The translations under genes and the position numbers were made by a program. A stretch of 64,000 nucleotides of DNA from an uncultured Caryophanales bacterium. Lineage in GTDB: Bacteria; Bacillota_I; Bacilli_A; RFN20; CAG-826. Positions within the stretch are counted from its first letter, which is position 1, and every line of letters begins with the position of its first letter. The notes beneath the pieces were generated by a model. The model had not been told where the DNA came from and did no database searches. It worked only from the letters and a program-made list of their open reading frames with translations. The stretch lies in contig CAMOEI010000002.1 of assembly GCA_946612115.1 (NCBI GenBank), forward strand, positions 103,956 to 167,955, written 5' to 3'. This document shows, one piece after another, positions 48,144 to 59,700 of the stretch.

Positions 48144-49658
48144 ATGAACTTAATTTATAGGTTAAAAGTTAAATTCAAAAAACGTACCCCAACCATTCGC
48201 CAAGAACTTATTGATAATAATGTCGAATTATCTGTTAGACATTTAAAACAATTCTTTAAGTTTGGCCATGGTCGATCTGCTTTTAAGACTAAGGCCGTTC
48301 ACGACGTCTCCTTTGACATTATGAAAGGTGAATGCTTTGGATTAGTCGGTGAATCCGGTTGTGGTAAGACTACAACTGGTAGAACTCTTATTCGTTTATA
48401 TAACGCTACGAGTGGTTCTGTTTACTTTGAAGGTAGAAGAACTTCTGCTGGTACAAGATGGAACGAAAAAGAAATTTACTGGACAAAAAAGCGTGGAAAT
48501 CGCAAAATTCGCGAATTAAGACGTGAATGTAAGAGCGAGATTTATCGTTTATATGGAGCGGATGAAATCTTCCAAGAAATCGAAGATGTCGAAAAAGAAA
48601 TTGAAGCGATTAAATCCGAGATTGAAGAAGGAAAAATCCGTAACAGTGAACGCTTAAATCAATCCGAACAAATTAACGATGAAGAAACGCGTGCTTTAAA
48701 GGTGAGTGAGATTAACGCTGAGTTTAAATCATTCATGTCTGAAAAGCATATTAAACTTGGTTCTCTTAAGAAAAAACATAAGAAATTGCAAGCCAAAGCT
48801 CATAAATCAGTGAAGGTTAACACAAAGAACGCTGATTTACGTTTAGAAGCCGAAAAGATTAAAGAAAAATACAATTTCCAAATCAAAGAGATTAAAGACC
48901 ATATCGACCAAGTTGAAAAAGAACAACTCGAAATTATCGCTCAATGTAAATACGATAATACTCATGTCGATAAAAAGGTTATGACTGGTATGCAGATGAT
49001 CTTCCAAGATCCTGTTGATTCTCTAGATCCTCGTATGACTGTTGAAGATATCATTCAAGAAGGATTACATATCCAAGGCGAATATAACCGTTATAAGAAT
49101 TCTCAAAGAGTTAAAGATGTTCTTATCAAGGTTGGTCTTTTACCAGAATATGCTTCTAGATATCCTCATGAATTCTCTGGCGGACAAAGACAACGTATTG
49201 GAATTGCTCGTGCCCTTGTTATGAATCCTAGATTCTTAATTTGTGATGAACCAATCTCCGCTCTTGATGTTTCTATTAGAGCGCAAATCATTAATCTTCT
49301 TAATGACTTAAAAGAAGAAATGGGATTGACAATGATGTTTATCGCACACGATTTATCAGTTGTTAAATATTTCTGCGATCGTATTGCGGTTATGTATTAT
49401 GGTGAAATCGTTGAACTTGCAACTAGTGATGAACTATTCGCTCATCCTCTTCACCCATACACTAATGCATTGTTATCTGCTATTCCTAAACCAGATCCAT
49501 TAAGTGAAAAAACTAGAAAGAGATATGTTTATATTCCATCAAAGGAACACGACTATTCTACTGAAGCTCCTAAACTAGTGGAAATCACTCCAGGACACTG
49601 GGTCTTAGCCAATAGTGAAGAACTTAAAAAATATCGTCAGAAATTAGATATTAAATAA
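48144..49658 (+). CDS. oppF: Oligopeptide ABC transporter ATPase OppF with ~180-aa charged helical insertion
   Basis: GESGCGKTTTGRTL, MQMIFQDPVDSLDPRM, FSGGQRQRIGIARAL, LICDEPISALDVSIRAQ; insertion between Walker A and Q-loop. Confidence 0.92.
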   Translation: MNLIYRLKVKFKKRTPTIRQELIDNNVELSVRHLKQFFKFGHGRSAFKTKAVHDVSFDIMKGECFGLVGESGCGKTTTGRTLIRLYNATSGSVYFEGRRTSAGTRWNEKEIYWTKKRGNRKIRELRRECKSEIYRLYGADEIFQEIEDVEKEIEAIKSEIEEGKIRNSERLNQSEQINDEETRALKVSEINAEFKSFMSEKHIKLGSLKKKHKKLQAKAHKSVKVNTKNADLRLEAEKIKEKYNFQIKEIKDHIDQVEKEQLEIIAQCKYDNTHVDKKVMTGMQMIFQDPVDSLDPRMTVEDIIQEGLHIQGEYNRYKNSQRVKDVLIKVGLLPEYASRYPHEFSGGQRQRIGIARALVMNPRFLICDEPISALDVSIRAQIINLLNDLKEEMGLTMMFIAHDLSVVKYFCDRIAVMYYGEIVELATSDELFAHPLHPYTNALLSAIPKPDPLSEKTRKRYVYIPSKEHDYSTEAPKLVEITPGHWVLANSEELKKYRQKLDIK

Positions 49659-49684
49659 TAGGCCTTTAGGGCCTTTTATTTTTT
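49656..49684 (+). terminator. Terminator after oppF
   Basis: AGGCC-ttta-GGGCCTTTTATTTTTTT. Confidence 0.75.
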
Positions 49685-49751
49685 TAAATTTTTGTTTAAT
49701 TATTATTCATTAGTCGGTATATTAGTTAAGGAAAGGAAATTAATTTAAATT

Positions 49752-50495
49752 ATGGTAAAAAGATTTTTTGCTGAATTTATCGCTACTGCAATCTTAGTTT
49801 TAGCTGGTTGTGGATGTGCGATGGCCTTTGCATTAAATGGCGTTGAAGGCGCTGGTGCAGTTGTTGGTATTGCCGCTGCCTTTGGTATGTCAATTTTAAT
49901 GCTTGCTTACACTGTTGGTCCAATCAGTGGCGGACACGCTAACCCTGCAGTTAGCTTTGCTAAAGCTCTTAACAAGGAAATTACTTGGAAAGAATTTGGC
50001 ATCTATTGCTGCGCTCAAGTCTTAGGTGCTTTATTTGGTTCCTTACTCTTAGCGATGGTTATGTGGGCTTGGAAATCTGGACAAGCTGGACAAAACCACA
50101 TTTATGCAATGGCAAACGAAGCTTTCTTTGCTGATGGCAAACCAACCTTCATGAACTTCATGCTCTCCACAATGGCAGAAATGGGCTTAACATTCTTATT
50201 TGTCTTCACCGTTTTAGGTGTTACAAGTAAAAAAGAGTGGAGTAACATTGCTGGTATCGTTATCGGATTAGCCTTATTTGGTGTTCACTTAGTTGGTATC
50301 CCATTAACCGGAACATCTGTTAACCCAGCAAGAGCGTTATCCGCTTTAGTGTTCTCCATGTTTGATGGCAATGACGTTGGATTAAAAGCTTTAACATTAA
50401 TCCCAATGATCCTTGGTCCATTCATGGGTGCCTTTGCTGCTTGGTCAGCATTCCATGGTTTCTTTGGAAAGAAAAAAGAAGCAGCAGCCGAATAA
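49752..50495 (+). CDS. MIP family channel (aquaporin/glycerol facilitator)
   Basis: Two NPA motifs: GGHANPAVSFA and GTSVNPARAL. Confidence 0.93.
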   Translation: MVKRFFAEFIATAILVLAGCGCAMAFALNGVEGAGAVVGIAAAFGMSILMLAYTVGPISGGHANPAVSFAKALNKEITWKEFGIYCCAQVLGALFGSLLLAMVMWAWKSGQAGQNHIYAMANEAFFADGKPTFMNFMLSTMAEMGLTFLFVFTVLGVTSKKEWSNIAGIVIGLALFGVHLVGIPLTGTSVNPARALSALVFSMFDGNDVGLKALTLIPMILGPFMGAFAAWSAFHGFFGKKKEAAAE

Positions 50496-50522
50496 TTTTT
50501 TATTCAAATCTATTAATAAAAT

Positions 50523-50551
50523 TGATGGGAAATAAAACTCCCATCTTTTTT
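50523..50551 (+). terminator. Terminator after MIP channel gene
   Basis: GATGGGAaataaaacTCCCATC + T-run. Confidence 0.85.
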
Positions 50552-50623
50552 ATAAAATAAAACTTACATTTAAAATTATATTCATATATTATATATGAGT
50601 ATTAAGTATCAAATAATGTCTTT

Positions 50624-53600
50624 ATGAAATTGAAACGCGTTTTAAACACCCTATCTTTTACTCTCCTTGCATTGGGAGCTATTTCTTTTGGTGCAAGCGC
50701 GCACATACAAAATAAAAAAGATAGCGTTCAAGAAGCTCAGGCAAGTTCTGCAACATATTGGTCAAGTATTTCTCAATCCGCAATTAGCGAAGCTGGAGAA
50801 ACCTTGATGAACGCTCTAAAAACAAAAATTTCAAATAATGTTAAAACTCTTGGATATGGAGATCTTTGGACCGCATACAAAACTACAGACATAGTGCCTG
50901 GTACGACTTCGAAAATCTGGGATATGTATGGTGGATTCCAATTTACCTATGGAACTGACCAAGCTGGAAGCTATTCAAAAGAAGGAGATGTTTATAATAG
51001 AGAGCATTCTGTTCCTAAGTCTTGGTTTAATGAAGCGTCTCCTATGTATAGTGATTTAGTTCATTTAATTCCTACAGATGGAAAAGTTAATGGAATGAGA
51101 AGTAACTACGCTCTAGGAGAAGTTAGTTCTGCATCGTATTCCTATAAATTAGAAGAAAGATATGATGGAAATCATAATCTGATTCAAACAGAAGGATATT
51201 CTAAATTAGGAACACCAAAATCAATTAGTGGCGTATCCTGCACCGCTAGTAAAGTCTTTGAACCTGATGATCAATATAAGGGTGATTTAGCCCGTATTTA
51301 TATGTATTTTGCTACACGTTATGCAGGAGTGGCTGCATCCGGTGATGGAGCTTATAACTTTAAAGATTCATTCCCATATCTATCTTCTTATGGATTAGCC
51401 ATGATTAAGAAATGGCATGTTCAAGACCCGGTTTCTCAAAAAGAACTAGATAGAAATGACGGAATTGAAACCGTTCAAGGAAATAGAAACCCATTTGTTG
51501 ATCACCCAGAATGGGGTGACGATATTTTTGGTTCAAATTATGAAGAAACCCATGGTGGTGGTTCTTCAAGTGATTCTTTAACTATTACAGCAAGTTCTAC
51601 TTCTATTGAAACAGGAGACACAGTTAATTTAAGTGCCTCTATCAGTTCGGGAACTTCTAGAAATTTACAATGGTATTTATATGCGGATGGCAGTTCTTAT
51701 GGAACTCTCACATCTACTTCAGGATATTCATCATCATTTGTCGCCTCTAGTGATGGAACAGTCACAATTGGTTGTAAGACAGTTGATAATGAATCTCCAT
51801 ATTTAAGTAATAGTGTAACTATCACTATTGGTGATTCTGGTGGAGATGATCCAGGTGGTGGAGGTGGAGAAGCCGCAACAGGAACTGGAACTATTAATTT
51901 TGGCACAGCAACAGGAAGTACCAACGTTAATGCATCTAGTGTGTCTGGTGATGATAGTCTTGGGAACACATGGACTGTTACAACAGCCGGAACTACATCT
52001 TTTACCCCAAACGCATCTTATTCGCAAATTGGTTCTTCAAGTAAACCAGCTACTGCGATTACTTTTACCACTACATTATCTAGTTCTGCAAAAATAACTG
52101 CTTTTTCTGCAAAATTTGGAGGATTTAGTGATACCGCTGGAACTGTAACCTTGAAGGTTGGAGATACCACCATTGGAAATGGATCACTCAATGCCTCATC
52201 AGACGTCACAATTACTAACTCGTCATCTGCAACAGGTTCTGCCTTGACAGTCACTGTCTCAAGCATTTCTAAAGGTGTTAAGGCATATTATATTTCTTAC
52301 ACCGCTGAATCTAGTAGCTCTAAGACTATGACCTCTATATCTTTAGATGGATATGAATCAAACTTCACCTATGGTGATGAATTTGATTTTGGTGGAGATA
52401 TTATTGTTACATATAGCGATTCTTCTACTAAATACCTTGATGAAACTAAAGTTTCATTTAGTGGTTACAACATGAACTCTATTGGTGAACAAACAGTCAC
52501 TGTTAGTTACACAGAAGGTGGTGTTACTAAAACAGCGGACTATACAATTACAGTCTCAAAGGGCTCTTTAAGCACAATTTCTTTAAACACGAATTCTTGC
52601 AAAACATCGTTTGTTGTAGGAGAAACATTCAGCTATGCTGGTTTAGTTGTTACCGCTAATTACGATAGTGGTTATTCTGAAACAGTTACTCCTACTAGTG
52701 TTTCATCACCAAATATGAGCACTACTGGAAATAAGACCATTACAGTCACTTATAGTGATAAGAGTTCAACATACTCAATTACAGTAAGCAATGACACTGT
52801 CACATCAATTGAAGTGAGCGGTGCAGAAACAAACTTTACTGTTGGAGATACATTTACTCATAATAACGCAATTGTTACTGCACATTATCAAAGTGGAAAT
52901 AGTTCTGACGTTTCTAACTCAGCAACGTTCTCAACCCCAAATATGTCGACTGCAGGTAATAAAACTGTCACCGTCACCTATGGTGGGCAATCAACAAGTT
53001 ATTCAATCACAGTATCTGAAGCTGGTTCTCAAAATCCAACAATTATTGTTCCTGGTGAAGGTGGGACAGTAACTTATAGTAAGGCCACATCAATATCGGC
53101 TGGTGATAAAGTTGTATTTGTTTGTGAAACAACAAATAGTGAAATGAATGGCGTTTCATCTTATGGAACATATATTACATATACCTCTAATCCAACTGGT
53201 GTTTATTTATTGGATGTCGAAGCCGGCAGTTCAAATGGAAGCTATGCTTTCAAAAATGGTAATAACTATATTTCTTGGGCTTCCGGGAATAGCCTATCTA
53301 CCTCAACCACCAAGGATTCAGGTTCTTCTTGGACTGTTTCTTTTTCTAGTGGTAATGCAATCATTAACAACGTTGGCACTAGTGCGAGACAAATCTGGTG
53401 GAATAAATCCTCACCTCGTTTTGCTGCCTATGCTGTTAATCAGGCCGGAAACTCTTACTACAATATTCAACTATATAAACAAATTAAAACCGGCGGTCAA
53501 GATGTTGAAGTTGAAGTCACAAGCATAACTGCTACATGTAATGTAAGTAGTTATCATCCTGGTGAAACACCTGTAATTGGTGATTTCACAGTCACCGCGA

Positions 53601-54580
53601 ATTACCAAGGAGGATCTACAGTTATTACTGAAAATATTTCAGTTAATGGAACTAAACTTACTTATGCTGATGCTCCTAGCGGAGGAACAAACGCTAATAA
53701 ATCACTTACAGTTAGCTTTGCTAAAACTGGATATAAATTTTTAACTGATGATGTTGATGTCGTTGTCAATAGAAATGCCCCTGGTGCAAACGCTACAGAA
53801 ACATTAGATTATTCCAACTGTTTTAGTCAGATGATCGCAGCTGGCTATCAGACTGTTGTTGCGGAAGGTGAAACGGTTACAACTAATGGTGTAGACTATT
53901 TTATTTATAACGCGTATAAGCGTGAAAGTAACAGTCAGATTTCTCTTTCATATGAAACATCTAATCAATCTAGAACTACTTCTGGATATGTACAAAACAT
54001 AGATCCTCTTTCTAAACCAATTAGCAAGGTGACTGTTAGTTCTTCAATAACAATGGATGTTGAGTATTCAGTTGATGGAAGTAACTTTGTTACTTCTAAA
54101 GAAAGTAATGTAGATTACCATTATTTTAAGGTCTCTAGAAAGAGCAACTTCACTACAAGCCAATATGCAAATATTACTTCAATCACAATTGAATATGACG
54201 CTCCTGAGAGTTCGATTAATAATCTCACAAACTATGTGATGTTTGAAGATACACCAGGACAATGTAATTCTAAGACTGGTATCGCCATTGAAATTTTTGA
54301 TGGACTTTCTTACTCTGATAAAGGTGCATTCCTATATACCTCAGAAGACTATTGTGTCCTTCAAGCTAGAGAAAGATTTAACAATTGGTTAAAGGCTAAA
54401 GGCAAAACAGTAGTGTATGAAAACAATGACTATGTCATTAAATCAAATAGATATTTTGGAATTTTTGATATTGCTAATAAAGAAGAAATAACTACATTAT
54501 CAACAGTTATTATTGTAGGCGCTATTTTAATAACTGCTGTAGGCAGTTTCATAATTATTAAGAAAAGGAAGGCTCGATAA
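50624..54580 (+). CDS. Secreted/anchored endonuclease I-like nuclease with three BIG_3-like repeats and C-terminal TM anchor
   Basis: YNREHSVPKSWFNEASPMYSDLVHLIPTDGKVNGMRSNYALGEV (endonuclease I / Bsn-type HN motif); signal peptide; three ~70-aa Ig-like repeats; TM + KKRKAR. Confidence 0.85.
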   Translation: MKLKRVLNTLSFTLLALGAISFGASAHIQNKKDSVQEAQASSATYWSSISQSAISEAGETLMNALKTKISNNVKTLGYGDLWTAYKTTDIVPGTTSKIWDMYGGFQFTYGTDQAGSYSKEGDVYNREHSVPKSWFNEASPMYSDLVHLIPTDGKVNGMRSNYALGEVSSASYSYKLEERYDGNHNLIQTEGYSKLGTPKSISGVSCTASKVFEPDDQYKGDLARIYMYFATRYAGVAASGDGAYNFKDSFPYLSSYGLAMIKKWHVQDPVSQKELDRNDGIETVQGNRNPFVDHPEWGDDIFGSNYEETHGGGSSSDSLTITASSTSIETGDTVNLSASISSGTSRNLQWYLYADGSSYGTLTSTSGYSSSFVASSDGTVTIGCKTVDNESPYLSNSVTITIGDSGGDDPGGGGGEAATGTGTINFGTATGSTNVNASSVSGDDSLGNTWTVTTAGTTSFTPNASYSQIGSSSKPATAITFTTTLSSSAKITAFSAKFGGFSDTAGTVTLKVGDTTIGNGSLNASSDVTITNSSSATGSALTVTVSSISKGVKAYYISYTAESSSSKTMTSISLDGYESNFTYGDEFDFGGDIIVTYSDSSTKYLDETKVSFSGYNMNSIGEQTVTVSYTEGGVTKTADYTITVSKGSLSTISLNTNSCKTSFVVGETFSYAGLVVTANYDSGYSETVTPTSVSSPNMSTTGNKTITVTYSDKSSTYSITVSNDTVTSIEVSGAETNFTVGDTFTHNNAIVTAHYQSGNSSDVSNSATFSTPNMSTAGNKTVTVTYGGQSTSYSITVSEAGSQNPTIIVPGEGGTVTYSKATSISAGDKVVFVCETTNSEMNGVSSYGTYITYTSNPTGVYLLDVEAGSSNGSYAFKNGNNYISWASGNSLSTSTTKDSGSSWTVSFSSGNAIINNVGTSARQIWWNKSSPRFAAYAVNQAGNSYYNIQLYKQIKTGGQDVEVEVTSITATCNVSSYHPGETPVIGDFTVTANYQGGSTVITENISVNGTKLTYADAPSGGTNANKSLTVSFAKTGYKFLTDDVDVVVNRNAPGANATETLDYSNCFSQMIAAGYQTVVAEGETVTTNGVDYFIYNAYKRESNSQISLSYETSNQSRTTSGYVQNIDPLSKPISKVTVSSSITMDVEYSVDGSNFVTSKESNVDYHYFKVSRKSNFTTSQYANITSITIEYDAPESSINNLTNYVMFEDTPGQCNSKTGIAIEIFDGLSYSDKGAFLYTSEDYCVLQARERFNNWLKAKGKTVVYENNDYVIKSNRYFGIFDIANKEEITTLSTVIIVGAILITAVGSFIIIKKRKAR
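52336..53013 (+). repeat. Three tandem BIG_3-like protein repeats within the endonuclease gene
   Basis: Repeating pattern F..G..F...g..v.a.Y..g........v.....n.s..G..tvtV.Y......Y.itV. Confidence 0.75.
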
Positions 54581-54583
54581 TTA

Positions 54584-56794
54584 ATGAAAAAGAGTATTAA
54601 TGTGGTGTTTATTATTGCAGGATTATTATTAACATCCTGTAAAGTAAATAGACCTAGTGCAAATTTTACCCCGATATATAAAGGAACTTGGAACCTTGTT
54701 GATGGAGTGAACACTAAATTTAATAGTGGAGATATTATCACCATTGCCGCTCCAACAAAGGGAGTGACAGCTGGCGAAATTGACTCCTCTAATAAAGCTT
54801 GTTTATTAAGTACAACCTCAACTTTTGATAGTACATTTCAATCGATTTCAGATTTGTCCACTTCAGCGTTACAACTAAAAATTGTTAAAAGTGATGCTGT
54901 TTATCGCCTAGCTAATAGCAAAGGACAATTTTTAGGTGTTGATTCAGATCGTAGTTTATCTTGGGGCAGCGAATATGATAGATGGACTATTGAGATCAAT
55001 AGTAACACCAACTATAACGCTGTTATTCGTAGCACCAACACTGATTTAGGTCAACTCTGCTATAATAGCAGTTCTTCGATTAATGCCTTTAAAATGTATA
55101 CAGTTTCAAGTGGAAAAAATTTAGTCTTTCCACGTATTTATAAAGGAACTTCTCCTGATCCAATTTATGTCAATAAAGTGACAGTAAACGGAAATAGTTC
55201 GATGTATATTGGAGAAGAATCTCAATTCTCATTTACTTATGAACCAAGCTCTGCTAATCAATTAAGAGCGGTGTGGTCATCTTCTAATAGAAGTGTTGCA
55301 ACAGTTAGCTCTACTGGTGTTGTAACCGCTAAAGATGAAGGAAAAACTAACATCACTGTTAGCCTAACAGGAAAAGATGGTAACTTTGTTAAAGGTACCT
55401 ATGAAGTATCAGTTAGAAGAATAGCGGTAAGTGGAATTCAAATTAGCGATTCTTCAAAGGAAATTAGACTAAATCGTTCATTTACTTTAGGCGCTGAAAT
55501 TTCTCCATCAAACGCCTCTAATAAAAGTGTTATTTGGACTAGTAGTGACACTACAGTTGCCTCAGTCAATTCTAGTGGAGTGGTTAAAGGCCTTTCTATT
55601 GGAACTTCAACAATTACCGCTACATCATTAGATGGAGGATTTGCTGATAGCTGTGAAGTTACTGTCAGTAATACCGCTTTAGATGAATGGACTATTATGA
55701 TGTATGTCTGTGGTGCGGATTTAGAAAGTGATTCCTCTCAAGGTGGACTAGCCACAAGTGATATAAGAGAAATCTTATCTGTTGCTGGTCAACCTGAAGA
55801 TGTTAATATCATCCTTCAAACTGGTGGATCTAAAAAATGGAAATCAACTTATGGCATCTCTGCGAACTATTTACAAAGATGGCATGTTAGAGACAATAAA
55901 TTAGTGAAAGATGCTGATTTGCCAAAGGCAAGCATGGGCGAAGCTTCAACCTTCCAAAGCTTTATGGAGTGGGGATTAAACGAATATCCAGCAGAAAAAA
56001 CCGGTGTTATTTTCTGGAACCATGGAGGAGCGATGAGAGGGTGTTGTTATGATGAGTTATATAACGACAACGCTATAACTAACTATGAAACTAAAGTTGC
56101 GTTGACTAACGCCTTTAATAATGTTGGTAGAGACGAAAAATTGGAATTTGTCGGCTATGATTGTTGCTTAATGCAAGTTCAAGATATCGCTGAATTTAAT
56201 TCTCAATTCTTTAACTATATGATCGCTAGTGAAGAAAGCGAATCTGGTTATGGTTGGGACTACGATACATTTGTCGACGATATTTACGCCTTAAAACCAA
56301 CCGAGACTATTCTGAAGGCTGTTGTTGATGGCTTTATCGCTGATAATGGTGGAGCAAGCTCTTCTAGAAATAATCAAACCTTATCTTATTTAGATTTATC
56401 TAAGATGGCTAATTATTATCAAAAATGGGAAGCGATGGCAGCAGTGCTTAAGAATAAGATTACAAGTGCCTCATCATTTAGAAGTTTTGTGAAAACCGTT
56501 CAAACATACGCAGACACTGATTACGCTTATTTCTCCATCTTTGATGCGAAAGATTTCTTAAACAAATTATCTTCAAATTCTACATATAACCTTGGTGGAA
56601 CATATGTCAGTGATGCAATTACTGCATTTAACCAATTAGTGAAATATAGTGTCGCTCAAAGAGGAGCGGGCAATTCATATGGTTTATGTATGTTCTTCTC
56701 GGTTAGCTCCCAAGCTAGTAAAAACACTTACTATACAAGCAATATGACTAACTTCACCAATTGGAGAAGTATCGTCTCATCTTATGGAGCGTAA
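54584..56794 (+). CDS. Clostripain-family (C11) cysteine peptidase lipoprotein with two BIG2 domains
   Basis: DEWTIMMYVCGADLES, VIFWNHGGAMRGCCYDE (His), EFVGYDCCLMQ (Cys), IASEESESGYGWDY; BIG2 repeats; lipobox LLLTSC. Confidence 0.88.
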   Translation: MKKSINVVFIIAGLLLTSCKVNRPSANFTPIYKGTWNLVDGVNTKFNSGDIITIAAPTKGVTAGEIDSSNKACLLSTTSTFDSTFQSISDLSTSALQLKIVKSDAVYRLANSKGQFLGVDSDRSLSWGSEYDRWTIEINSNTNYNAVIRSTNTDLGQLCYNSSSSINAFKMYTVSSGKNLVFPRIYKGTSPDPIYVNKVTVNGNSSMYIGEESQFSFTYEPSSANQLRAVWSSSNRSVATVSSTGVVTAKDEGKTNITVSLTGKDGNFVKGTYEVSVRRIAVSGIQISDSSKEIRLNRSFTLGAEISPSNASNKSVIWTSSDTTVASVNSSGVVKGLSIGTSTITATSLDGGFADSCEVTVSNTALDEWTIMMYVCGADLESDSSQGGLATSDIREILSVAGQPEDVNIILQTGGSKKWKSTYGISANYLQRWHVRDNKLVKDADLPKASMGEASTFQSFMEWGLNEYPAEKTGVIFWNHGGAMRGCCYDELYNDNAITNYETKVALTNAFNNVGRDEKLEFVGYDCCLMQVQDIAEFNSQFFNYMIASEESESGYGWDYDTFVDDIYALKPTETILKAVVDGFIADNGGASSSRNNQTLSYLDLSKMANYYQKWEAMAAVLKNKITSASSFRSFVKTVQTYADTDYAYFSIFDAKDFLNKLSSNSTYNLGGTYVSDAITAFNQLVKYSVAQRGAGNSYGLCMFFSVSSQASKNTYYTSNMTNFTNWRSIVSSYGA

Positions 56795-59700
56795 TGAAAA
56801 AGAATATTAAATTCTTATCTATAATCTCATTATTATCATTAGGACTGGTATTACCATTTTTGGGTAATACTTTTTCTTCTAAAGAAGAAGTGCCTAACGA
56901 CACTCCAAAATTAATATCTGAAAAATATGAAAAAGGACCGGTATTTTATCCGGCCTCTTACAATACATCTTTTAGCGATGAGCCTCGATATAACTCCTAT
57001 CAAAAATCATTAACTTATGGCTACATGAATATGGGAAATGTATCTAGTAATTATCGTGGTGATAGCGTTAAAGTAGCAGTCATCGATAGTGGTATTAAAT
57101 ATGACCATGAAGATTTCAAATTGAATGATGTCTCAGTTGTTAAAGGACAATCAAGATCAATTGAATACACAACAGTTGATAAAACCACTGGCTGGTATTA
57201 TTTCAATTTTAGTAATAGCCCAACTCATTTAGCGGATAGTCATGGGCATGGCACGAATGTGGCCTCGGTTATCGCTAGTGTTCTTAATGGAGTGGGTGAC
57301 GTAGGTATTGCCCCTAATGTAGAACTTTATATTTATAAAGTCACTAATGCGAATAACGGCTATGAATGGACCGCGATTAATAATGCCCTTCAATATTGTA
57401 TTGATGAAAAGATGGATGTCATTAATATGTCATTCCAAGCCTATGTGAATACAGTAACTTATGGTTCTACTAGTCAAGCCGGAGGAGGCAACGCAGTTAA
57501 AACTGTTTTAAGAGATAAAATCAATGCCTGCCATAATGCTGGAATAACTATGGTTGCTGCAGCAGGTAATTTCAATACAACCGAAAGCTCTTATCCTGCT
57601 CAAAATAATCATGTAATTTCTGTTGGTTCTTTAGCGAGAAAAAGTAATAACACTAAAGCAGGTTTCTCCAATTATGGAGAAGGTAAAATAGATTTAGTCG
57701 CTCCTGGGTATGTTGATGTTGCTTCTAGAAGTAGTGTTAGTTCATATACAGAGACCCAAGGAACATCTTTCTCCGCACCTTTAGTCGCAGGGGCAATTGC
57801 TTTGTATAAACAAAAATTCCCTGACGCTACACCAGATGAAATTAAAGCTGCTTTATTATCATCTTGTGATGAAATTCCTGGAGAATCTTCTTGGGCAGGA
57901 GCAGGTCGACTTAATGTCGCGAATTTCTTACAAGCAGAAGTCTACAGTGAAACCGGAGTATCTTTAGATAAATCTAGTGCCTCTATTGATTTAGGAACAA
58001 CAACTAAAACAGTTCAGCTTACCGCCACTGTTGAAAATGGAGAGTTCTTTCCTGATGTTTCCTGGAGCAGCAGTAACACAAGTGTTGCAACTGTTAGTTC
58101 AAGTGGCTTAGTCACTGGCAAAGCAGTAGGAAGTACGACAATTTCTACAACTACTACTCATGGATATACTGCAACTTGTACGATTACCGTTTCAGAAACT
58201 CAAATTTTACCAACCTCAATTACTTTAAATTGTTCTGATGATATTAAATTAGCGGTCGGAGATACATACCCACTCAGTTGGACTGTTAATCCAAGCAACG
58301 CAACGAATAAAAATGTTACTTTTATTAGAGATGATGATCCAGACGGATGTATTAGTATTGATTCAAATGGCGTAATAACTGCTATTAAGGAAGGGTATTC
58401 ATTATTACAAATTCGGTCTGTTGCTGATAATAGTGTAATGTCAAGTGATATAGAGATTACTATCTCAAATAGCGCCTCTAGTTCAATCGCACCTAGAAAT
58501 GGAACGTATTCTTTGCTAACTAATATAAGTAATCTAAAAGCAGGGCAGAGAATCATATTCTCTAGTGGTACAAGCAACGCAAAAGGAATGGTTCAAACTC
58601 AAGAAAATAACAATAGGGCAGCTGATACTATTACATTTAGTAGTAACAAAATTATTGTTGGCAATTCATCAAACTCTACCCTTGCAACATTCATTGTGGA
58701 GAGCGGAACAAAAACTGGCTCTTTTGCATTTAAAGATGATGGATCCTCGAAGGGCTATCTTTATGCTGCAAGTAGTTCTAAGAACTATTTAAGAACACAA
58801 AGTAACAAGGATGATAACAGTAGTTTTGTGATTTCTCTTTCAAATACTGGTAGTGCTACAGTAACTGCTCAGGGTACATATTCTAATAGAATTATTAGAT
58901 ACAACTCAGGCAGTAACATATTTTCTTGTTACGGTTCCGGACAAAGCCCTGTTTATATTTATTATCAAGATGCTCCAATTTACCCATCAACCACAGTTGT
59001 TAGTGGAAACTCTACTGCAAATACTGGAGAGACAGTTCCGTTAAGCATTTCATATCAACCTGGTACAACTACTGTTAAAGAAACAACATGGACTAGTAGC
59101 GATAACACTATTGCCACAGTCAACTCTAGTGGAGTGGTTTCTGCTTTGAAAGCAGGAACTGTTACCATTACTGCAACATCAAAGTCTGGAGAATCATCTA
59201 CCATTACATCTACTCATATAATCACTATAAGTGATGTTTCTGTCTATAGCGTTACGTTAAACGAACATACATTAGCCCTTATCGAAGGTAATAATGTTGC
59301 TTTAACTGCGACAGTTTTACCTATTAACGCTACTAACAAAAATGTCACCTGGGAATCGTCAAACACTAATGTTGCTACAGTTACAAATGGAGTAGTCACA
59401 GGTGTAGGAGTTGGTGATACAACTATTACAGTTACTACAGTGGATGGAGAATTAACAGATTATTGCTTGATTACAGTTAGTGAACGACCAGCGTTAGAAT
59501 CTATCGAAGTTACTGGCTATACATCAACTGTTCCATATATGGATGATTATGACGCAGGAGATTATACTTGTACGGCTCATTTTGTAAATGGGTCAACAAG
59601 TGAAGTTACTCCTGAAATTACACAAAGTGTAAATACATCCGTATTAGGCGAACAAAATCTAGTGTTTAGCTACACTGATAATGGAATTACAAAGACATAC

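Noticed and set aside
51697-52266. Several overlapping ORFs on both strands within the endonuclease gene
   Set aside because: Low-complexity Ser/Thr/Gly-rich repeat coding produces spurious alternate frames; the long + frame has signal peptide, catalytic motif and anchor.
52336-53013. Regularly spaced repeats considered as CRISPR or DNA tandem repeat
   Set aside because: Similarity is at protein level (~70-aa Ig-like domains), not identical short DNA repeats with unique spacers.
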